The notes below the pieces were generated by a model. That model saw only the letters and a program-made list of their open reading frames with translations, made no database searches and had not been told where the DNA came from. A stretch of DNA of 5,005 nucleotides from positions 1 through 5,005 of the forward strand of contig CAKZNU010000002.1 in assembly GCA_937132175.1 (NCBI GenBank), in the 5' to 3' direction. Each line of letters opens with the position of its first letter. Position 1 is the stretch's first letter. The DNA is from an uncultured euryarchaeote. GTDB lineage: Archaea; Nanohalarchaeota; Nanosalinia; Nanosalinales; Nanosalinaceae. The position numbers were made by a program, and so were the translations under genes. This document shows, piece after piece, positions 1 through 4,002 of this stretch.

Positions 1-190
1 TGGTTAAAGTATGGAGAAAGTGATGTGTCTTGAGGGCTAGAGACGACTCTCTCAGGAGTACCGAAACCTTCGCACAGCTCATAATGCAGAGTTATCCACT
101 TGGTTACTACAGTACGAGATACACGTGTAATTAGGGTGCGCCCGGATCGACGTCTTAAAAACTTTCTTGGACAGGTATCAGTAAAGAGAC
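1..190. other. Left-edge region without a supported gene
   Basis: I see no convincing coding region here. The + strand frame from base 1 is open for only ten codons before a TGA at 31-33, so it could be the tail of a gene lying to the left, but that is too short to judge. A short hairpin (AGAG 39-42, loop ACGA, CTCT 47-50) is visible. I could not match the stretch to 5S rRNA, RNase P RNA or SRP RNA by eye. The right end carries the probable tRNA promoter. Confidence 0.5.
153..163 (+). promoter_or_regulatory. TATA-like box for tRNA-Trp
   Basis: An AT-rich run (TTAAAAA at 155-161) sits in GC-richer surroundings, centred about 33 bases before the first base of the mature tRNA. This fits an archaeal TATA box with transcription starting a few bases ahead of the tRNA. 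No clear BRE was recognised. Confidence 0.5.
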
Positions 191-319
191 GGGGATGTAG
201 CTCAATCCGGGAGAGCGTCCGCCTCCAGAATTCAATGGAGGTATGAGGGTTTCCCAACCCGATGATTAACCCAGAGCGGAGCTAGCGGAAGGTTGCATGT
301 TCAAATCATGCCATCCCCA
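191..319 (+). tRNA. trnW: tRNA-Trp (anticodon CCA) with a 55-base intron
   Basis: This gene supplies the tryptophan tRNA that reads UGG. The cloverleaf is complete. The acceptor stem 191-197/312-318 is seven perfect pairs, the D stem is GCTC 200-203/GAGC 213-216, and the anticodon stem is TCCGC 218-222/GCGGA 285-289. The anticodon CCA is at 225-227, the variable loop AGGTT at 290-294 and the T stem GCATG 295-299/CATGC 307-311. Base 319 is discriminator A and CCA is not encoded. Removing 229-283 leaves a 74-base tRNA. The 3' exon must start at A284: GCGGA also occurs at 276-280, but using that copy would give an implausible 14-base variable loop. Tryptophan tRNA introns at 37/38 are common in Archaea. 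Confidence 0.95.
229..283 (+). other. tRNA-Trp intron with bulge-helix-bulge splice sites and a possible C/D-box guide
   Basis: The splice sites form a near-textbook bulge-helix-bulge. The central four-pair helix is CTCC 223-226 with GGAG 278-281. The 5' bulge is AGA 227-229, cut after 228, and the 3' bulge is CTA 282-284, cut after 283. The inner helix is imperfect. Inside the intron, TGGAGG 236-241 is complementary to exon CCTCCA 222-227 and is followed by ATGA 243-246, a D'-box-like sequence. The fifth base upstream of that box (G238) pairs with C225, tRNA position C34. A hairpin GGGTT 247-251/AACCC 256-260 and a C'-box-like GATGA 261-265 follow. C/D-box introns guiding methylation of C34 and U39 are known in euryarchaeal tRNA-Trp. 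Here base 39 is G, so only the C34 half would be useful. Splicing is well supported; the guide role is inferred. Confidence 0.85.
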
Positions 320-336
320 GATCAACCAGGTCTGAA

Positions 337-352
337 AAGTTTTTATTCTATA
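337..352 (+). promoter_or_regulatory. TATA-like box of the thioredoxin-like gene, also an oligo-T end for the tRNA
   Basis: The run AAGTTTTTATTCTATA is centred about 25 bases before the GTG at 369, the spacing expected if the transcript starts at or next to the start codon. There is no Shine-Dalgarno sequence between it and the GTG. The five-T run 20 bases past the tRNA could also end tRNA transcription. The first 11 bases recur exactly at 945-955. Confidence 0.6.
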
Positions 353-368
353 CACACGAATCCATACC

Positions 369-902
369 GTGGACCAAAAAGTCACTTTGGCGATAGCGTC
401 TCTGCTAGTGGCGGGAATAGGCCTTGGTCTTTTGATCTCGCCAGGTAACTCTCCCGTCGACGGCGATGAAGCCTCAGTAAATGAGATCAGGAGCGAAAGC
501 CTCGTAGACGTAAACTCAGGGTCATCCTTCAGAATTTCCGGGCTGGAGAAACCTGTACTGGTCGGGACTTTTGCCGTCTGGTGTACCAGATGTGAAAAAA
601 GGCAGGAACGTATAAACGACCTTCAGAGAACGTATGAAAATTTCAGCGCCGTTTCTCTGGATGTCGATCCCGCCGAGTCCCGATCACAGGTTACTAGACA
701 TACCCTGAGCAACCAGTTTGACTGGAGATTCGTGATGGCACAGGAAGATATCATCAGGAAACTCGAGAGCAAGTTTGGAGAAGGCTTCCCGAAGGCATCA
801 AATAATTCTATCGCAGTCATATGTGAGGACTCGATGAGAATGGTTTCCGGAGCTGTGCAGAAAGATTCGTATCTGGAGGAAGAGATCAAGAGAGGCTGCT
901 AG
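369..902 (+). CDS. Membrane-anchored thioredoxin-like (TlpA/ResA-type) protein
   Basis: This is a probable thiol-disulfide oxidoreductase or thiol relay protein outside the cytoplasmic membrane, 177 aa. Residues about 5-23 form one hydrophobic segment (signal anchor or uncleaved signal), followed by a short polar linker and a thioredoxin-fold domain from about residue 45. The active site is W71-C72-T73-R74-C75, preceded by a beta strand (VLVGTFAVW), as in TlpA-like redoxins. P141 in GFPKASNNS lies where the cis-proline loop is expected, though the loop looks longer than usual. Two more cysteines, C152 and the final residue C177, could form a second disulfide. The GTG start was chosen because it gives the whole anchor and sits at leaderless distance from the TATA-like box. 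The substrate cannot be told from the sequence, and no partner such as CcdA/DsbD is present in the window. Confidence 0.8.
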   Translation: MDQKVTLAIASLLVAGIGLGLLISPGNSPVDGDEASVNEIRSESLVDVNSGSSFRISGLEKPVLVGTFAVWCTRCEKRQERINDLQRTYENFSAVSLDVDPAESRSQVTRHTLSNQFDWRFVMAQEDIIRKLESKFGEGFPKASNNSIAVICEDSMRMVSGAVQKDSYLEEEIKRGC

Positions 903-944
903 CAGACTCCATCTTCTGAAGCTTAAACCAGAGGCCGGGTGTAG

Positions 945-957
945 AAGTTTTTATTTT
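945..957 (+). terminator. Oligo-T stretch after the thioredoxin-like gene (terminator or upstream promoter)
   Basis: AAGTTTTTATTTT begins 42 bases past the stop codon. Archaeal transcription commonly ends at such T runs. It repeats the 11-base element found at 337-347, so it may equally be a TATA box, which would give the downstream nuclease gene a leader of roughly 40 bases. Confidence 0.45.
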
Positions 958-985
958 CCAGAAAGTTCTAAACTCCGGAAAGCAG

Positions 986-998
986 GAGATAGAAAAAA
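986..998 (+). promoter_or_regulatory. Possible TATA-like box close to the metallo-beta-lactamase gene
   Basis: GATAGAAAAAA at 988-998 is centred about 28 bases before the GTG at 1021, which would give a leaderless transcript. It is an alternative to the T-rich element at 945-957, and the sequence alone does not decide between them. Confidence 0.35.
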
Positions 999-1014
999 CC
1001 TGTCTGATACAGGT
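998..1014 (+). repeat. Six-base inverted repeat just before the metallo-beta-lactamase start
   Basis: ACCTGT 998-1003 and ACAGGT 1009-1014 are perfectly complementary around the five-base spacer CTGAT, ending six bases before the GTG. If transcription starts at the GTG, this is a DNA inverted repeat between TATA box and start site, where an archaeal repressor could bind. If a leader is transcribed, it is a small RNA hairpin near the start codon. No function is shown. Confidence 0.45.
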
Positions 1015-1020
1015 ACTACA

Positions 1021-1989
1021 GTGGTACGTGAAAGAGATGGAATACACTTCGATGTGGACGGACGAAAGATAGTCGCCGACAGCAGGTCTGCTGCCGGGGA
1101 CGTAAACATTGTATCGCATGCACATTTTGACCACCTCCATGATGCAGACTCCGAGGTAGTATGTTCTGAGACTACTGCGGCGCTTGCGGAGGCCAGAACC
1201 GGACAAGAGATCAAGAGATCGAATGAAGCCGAGATAGATCTGGTTCCCTCGGGGCATATTATTGGGTCGACTGCAGCAGTTTTTGGAGACGAGAAAAAGT
1301 ATGTCTATACCGGGGATGTCTCGATGAGAGACAGGCTCTACCTTGACGGCTTCGATCCGCCTGAGGCTGACGTGCTTGTAACCGAGTCTACGTACGGAGT
1401 GCCGGCCTACAGGTTTCCCGATCAGGAAGTCATTGAGTCCCGCATAAAGGACTTTATACAGGACAACAGGGATCGACCTCTCTACCTCTTCGGGTACTCT
1501 CTAGGCAAGGCACAGAAGATACAGAAGATAATCGAGGATGTCGTAGAGAGGCCGGTTCTTGTACATGGAGCCGTCAAGAAGATGAACGATGCGGTGGAAA
1601 GAGCCACCGATCTGGAGTTTTCCGCAGTTTCCTACGGCGAAAACAAGGAGAAGCTGGAAGAGGAAAACGCAGTCCTTGTAGCGCCTTCGAGGTCATCTCA
1701 GGCCGACTGGATGGATAAAAACGTGAGAAAGTACGGAGGCCTGAAAACGGGATTTTCAGGGTGGGCCTCACAGGAATCGTTCAAGCACCGGGGGGGCTAC
1801 GATGAGACGTTTGTTCTCTCTGATCACTGTGGATTCGACGAGCTCATTGAACTGGTGAAAGAGGTTGATCCTGATAAGGTCTATACCCAACACGGTTTTG
1901 ACGAGGAACTTGCCAGGCATCTTTCCACGGAGCTGGGATACGATGCAAGGGCTCTCAAGTCAAACCAGTCGACACTGGAGAACTTCTGA
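1021..1989 (+). CDS. Beta-CASP metallo-beta-lactamase nuclease (COG1236-like, ligase-associated exonuclease / mRNA 3'-end-processing group)
   Basis: This is a predicted zinc-dependent cytoplasmic nuclease, 322 aa, close to the roughly 330 aa usual for the short group of this family. The metal site is visible in order: H33-A-H35-F-D37-H38, H79 in SGHIIGS, D99 in TGD, and later D268-H269 in LSDHCGF. The beta-CASP part begins after E122 in TESTYG; the segment GYSLGKAQK and the phrases HGAV, SGW and H291 in TQHG match, from memory, the bacterial ligase-associated DNA exonucleases and archaeal proteins annotated as mRNA 3'-end processing factors. All expected ligands seem present, so it should be active. 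It lacks the N-terminal KH domains of archaeal aCPSF1. No DNA ligase or Lhr-type helicase is next to it here, so DNA repair versus RNA processing stays open. The GTG start gives a full N-terminus and is followed by a second GTG-like context only three bases on. Confidence 0.88.
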   Translation: MVRERDGIHFDVDGRKIVADSRSAAGDVNIVSHAHFDHLHDADSEVVCSETTAALAEARTGQEIKRSNEAEIDLVPSGHIIGSTAAVFGDEKKYVYTGDVSMRDRLYLDGFDPPEADVLVTESTYGVPAYRFPDQEVIESRIKDFIQDNRDRPLYLFGYSLGKAQKIQKIIEDVVERPVLVHGAVKKMNDAVERATDLEFSAVSYGENKEKLEEENAVLVAPSRSSQADWMDKNVRKYGGLKTGFSGWASQESFKHRGGYDETFVLSDHCGFDELIELVKEVDPDKVYTQHGFDEELARHLSTELGYDARALKSNQSTLENF

Positions 1990-1990
1990 A

Positions 1991-2010
1991 ACCGTTTTAA
2001 GTCCGGGAGG
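1991..2010 (+). promoter_or_regulatory. TATA-like box and weak Shine-Dalgarno ahead of the dehydratase-like gene
   Basis: GTTTTAAG at about 1994-2001 is centred 27 bases before the ATG at 2024, which would give a leaderless start. GGGAGG at 2005-2010 resembles a ribosome binding site but is 13 bases from the ATG, farther than normal. The gene could have its own promoter or be read through from the nuclease gene, whose stop is 34 bases upstream. Confidence 0.4.
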
Positions 2011-2023
2011 ACACTAAAAACTT

Positions 2024-2368
2024 ATGAGCCATTTCTCTGAGAGAAGCTGTAAGGTAGTATCTGAAAGCGAGGGACTGGGAGAGAACGATATCAACCATTA
2101 CTCCGCACAGCTTCACAGAGACTGGAGGACAGAAGAAGGGGTTCTCAGGCGGGAGCTCGGCTTCCGTGATATGGATGAGGCACACAGCTTTGCAGGAGAC
2201 ATCAAGGAGCTGGCGGAAAAGCAGGGACATTTCCCTGATATGAGGCTTTCATACGGAACACTGGAAGTTATACTGGAGACCTCTGAGGTAGATGGACACC
2301 ATGAAAACGACTTCATAATGGCTTCAAAGATCGACAGGCTGGAAAAAAGGTTTCAGTCAAACGTGTAG
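2024..2368 (+). CDS. Pterin-4a-carbinolamine dehydratase-like protein with degraded active site
   Basis: This 114-aa protein has the size and pattern of the PCD/DCoH family, which dehydrates 4a-hydroxytetrahydropterins to recycle the cofactor. Recognisable parts are W34 with the following strand (LRRELGF), the helix DMDEAHSFAGDIKELAEK, the loop G68-H69-F70-P71, the strand YGTLEVILETS, and the end helix around D96 (NDFIMASKID). The family motif is about H-[HN]-P, then Y/W/F, nine residues, then H or W, and finally D. Here H69, P71, Y77 and D96 are kept, but the second residue is F70 and the later catalytic histidine is S87. The fold call is good; the enzyme activity is doubtful. Its stop overlaps the opposing Toprim gene by 16 bases. 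It may be a non-catalytic dimeric family member or an enzyme using other residues. Confidence 0.8.
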   Translation: MSHFSERSCKVVSESEGLGENDINHYSAQLHRDWRTEEGVLRRELGFRDMDEAHSFAGDIKELAEKQGHFPDMRLSYGTLEVILETSEVDGHHENDFIMASKIDRLEKRFQSNV

Positions 2369-2796
2369 AGCCGGCTTAAGGCAGCCTGCTTGAATCTCTC
2401 GTCCCTGTCATCGAGTAAAGGCCTCAGATCCTCGACAGCGTACCTGTCCTCGGAGGTAAGCTGTCTGCCGAACTCTCTGCGGGAGCTCAGCGATAGATAA
2501 TCTGCCTCCGGTTCAAGAGCCTGTCTTATCTTTCCGCTCTGTTTCTTGCCGTGTGCGTCGAAGTCGGTCAGAATCGCGGTTCTTCCTCCTCCACGGGAGA
2601 CGTTTTCCACTAAATCCTCTATGTCTTTTTCAGCCGACAGAAACACCTTGCCTGTGAATCCCAGATCCTTCATCACACGGGAATCGCTTTCACCCTCTAC
2701 GATTATCGAGTCGAGGTCCCTGTCAAGCTTCTCTACGACTTTCCTGACTGCCTGAAGCTCCCTGAACTTTTCCTTTCTCATGTACTTTACCTGCAC
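2353..2796 (-). CDS. Small Toprim-domain protein (UPF0292 / RNase M5-like)
   Basis: This single Toprim-domain protein is at most 147 aa. Toprim domains bind Mg2+ and occur in primases, topoisomerases, RNase M5 and OLD nucleases. The first acidic motif is SIIVEGESD with E34 and D38; the second is AILTDFDAHGKK with D78 and D80, the TDFD-x-x-G pattern I associate with archaeal UPF0292 proteins. The ribosomal RNA or DNA target is unknown. Two starts are possible: GTG at 2796 and ATG at 2781 (residue 6). The ATG is about 28 bases from the TATA-like box at 2801-2814 and is the better leaderless start, giving 142 aa. The tail RRPLL-type acidic/basic C-terminus is unremarkable. It lies 27 bases after the nuclease-like gene and converges with the dehydratase-like gene. 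Confidence 0.8.
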   Translation of the reverse strand: MQVKYMRKEKFRELQAVRKVVEKLDRDLDSIIVEGESDSRVMKDLGFTGKVFLSAEKDIEDLVENVSRGGGRTAILTDFDAHGKKQSGKIRQALEPEADYLSLSSRREFGRQLTSEDRYAVEDLRPLLDDRDERFKQAALSRLYTFD

Positions 2797-2800
2797 CGAA

Positions 2801-2814
2801 ATAGATTTAGATAA
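2801..2814 (-). promoter_or_regulatory. TATA-like box of the Toprim gene
   Basis: Read on the - strand the sequence is TTATCTAAATCTAT, the only AT-rich patch in the 27-base gap. Its centre is about 28 bases upstream of the ATG at 2781 but only about 12 from the GTG at 2796, which favours the ATG as the true start and suggests transcription independent of the operon upstream. Confidence 0.5.
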
Positions 2815-2823
2815 GGGACATGA

Positions 2824-4002
2824 TCAGGTAACTCTACTTGCAGGAGTGACGAAGACCGAGTTTACGGCGTCTCTGAAGTCTCTCAGGCTTGTTGTCTTCG
2901 AGCCGTATTCGACGGTCTCATAGTCCTTCATGTGAAACTCCAGTATGAACCTTCCGTCTCTGAACTCGCCGATAGATCTCGGAGAGTTTTTCCTGGCATC
3001 TATTATCCGGGTCCTGAGTTTTTCCTCAAGATCTGATTCCACCTTGAAGGACCTGTTGTCCTGTGTTGATACCGTTACCTCGAAGTCGCCAGTTCCGCTG
3101 ACCTCGGCCCGATCCTTCTCAAGATTTATCTTGGTCTGTGTTCTTGGCTCAAACATCTTTGCGGCCTTCTCAAGAGGAATTATTCCTGTTTCTCTCTGTA
3201 TCTCGGTTTCCAGTCTCTCCGGGCGCAAGACGTTTTCCTCATCTATTTCCTCGTCAAACGTGTTGAGAGCCAGAAAAAATACATTCTCCCTACCTGTATC
3301 GAAAAGGTCTTTTACCTGTCTTATGTCCTCAGGGTTTCGAACCTCGTCTCTCGAGTAAGGAAACTCTATAAGAAACCTCTTCGAGCCGTGCCGGAGTAAT
3401 GCTTCTGCCGGCAGATTTCTCTCGAACGGGGGCTCATCCAGATCGATTCCGGTGTATCTCCGGTCTATATCCCTGACGTGTTTCATGCAGACGTTTCTTC
3501 TCCTTCTGAACCGGCGAGTTCCTCTGTGAAGTATCCTTGCATGGTCCTGGCTTAGCTGACCTTTCTCAAGCATCTTCGAGATACTTCTTACGACCTTCCC
3601 TGTATCGGTGTATACGAGTTCCTCCTGCAGAAACTGGTGCAGGGACTCAAACTGCACTGTCTCGAAGTTCTCCAGGGCCTCTTCTCCGGATCTGGTCACA
3701 AAGATTCCCCGAACCCCGAACCGGGAAATATCCGTAGGATCAACTCCTGCGTCCACCGGGTTGGACGTTACTGTATCGACGTACTCCTCCATTCTTTCGA
3801 TGTCCTCGTTTCCGATTCCTGACTTGTTCTTTGCGTCCAGTATCCAGACCTCCTTCTTTGACTCACGTCGGACCGTACCCAGAAAGTCCGGGCGCAGACC
3901 ACGTGAGATACTTGCTACATGCTCCGTGGAGCTGAAGTAACCTGAGTACTGTCTCAGGACACTCAGTACATCTGTCTGGAATACCTGCCAGTCTTCCTTC
4001 AC
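2824..4002 (-). CDS. Uncharacterised PD-(D/E)XK nuclease-like protein
   Basis: I do not recognise a named family for this 392-aa acidic, cytoplasmic protein. Residues 25-60 carry a PD-(D/E)XK pattern: possible E27, then R37-P38-D39-F40, then a strand WILDAKNK with D56 and K58, followed by a helix and a strand (RGIFVTRSG, 98-106), as in restriction-like nucleases. A very basic patch lies at 160-169, with seven arginines in ten. Residues about 207-250 look like a second, degenerate copy of the core: the strand KRFLIEFPYS lacks the D-x-K, and NPEDIRQVKDLFDT resembles the first copy's NEDIERMEEYVDT. The C-terminal third is strand-rich and unassigned. The GTG start overlaps the upstream regulator's stop as GTGA and has a strong Shine-Dalgarno, so the two proteins are very likely made together. 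DNA or RNA as substrate is unknown. Confidence 0.75.
   Translation of the reverse strand: MKEDWQVFQTDVLSVLRQYSGYFSSTEHVASISRGLRPDFLGTVRRESKKEVWILDAKNKSGIGNEDIERMEEYVDTVTSNPVDAGVDPTDISRFGVRGIFVTRSGEEALENFETVQFESLHQFLQEELVYTDTGKVVRSISKMLEKGQLSQDHARILHRGTRRFRRRRNVCMKHVRDIDRRYTGIDLDEPPFERNLPAEALLRHGSKRFLIEFPYSRDEVRNPEDIRQVKDLFDTGRENVFFLALNTFDEEIDEENVLRPERLETEIQRETGIIPLEKAAKMFEPRTQTKINLEKDRAEVSGTGDFEVTVSTQDNRSFKVESDLEEKLRTRIIDARKNSPRSIGEFRDGRFILEFHMKDYETVEYGSKTTSLRDFRDAVNSVFVTPASRVT

Noticed and set aside
1..33. Possible C-terminal tail of a + strand gene ending at TGA 31-33
   Set aside because: Ten codons at a window edge cannot be separated from chance without the sequence to the left.
1..82. 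Minus-strand open frame from an ATG at 82 running off the left edge (about 27 codons)
   Set aside because: It is short, has no TATA-like box at the right distance, and its product lacks the acidic bias of the other proteins.
229..242. A 14-base mini-intron using CTCC 223-226 with GGAG 237-240
   Set aside because: The central helix fits, but there is no outer helix after the 3' bulge and the remainder would not complete a tRNA in one step.
243..265. A full kink-turn formed by ATGA and GATGA
   Set aside because: Tandem G-A pairs are possible, but the adjoining GGGTT/AACCC stem leaves no three-base bulge and the C of CUGA is replaced by A, so only a degenerate D'/C' pair is claimed.
276..280. 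GCGGA here as the 3' anticodon strand, giving a 46-base intron
   Set aside because: It leaves a 14-base variable loop without a stem and no bulge-helix-bulge; the copy at 285-289 gives a five-base loop and a perfect central helix.
886..1257. Minus-strand 123-codon open frame across the thioredoxin/nuclease gap
   Set aside because: It overlaps the conserved metal-binding N-terminus of the nuclease gene and has no recognisable domain.
2945..3358. Plus-strand 137-codon open frame opposite the nuclease-like gene
   Set aside because: Serine/leucine-rich product typical of a shadow of a - strand gene, with no promoter, ribosome site or domain.
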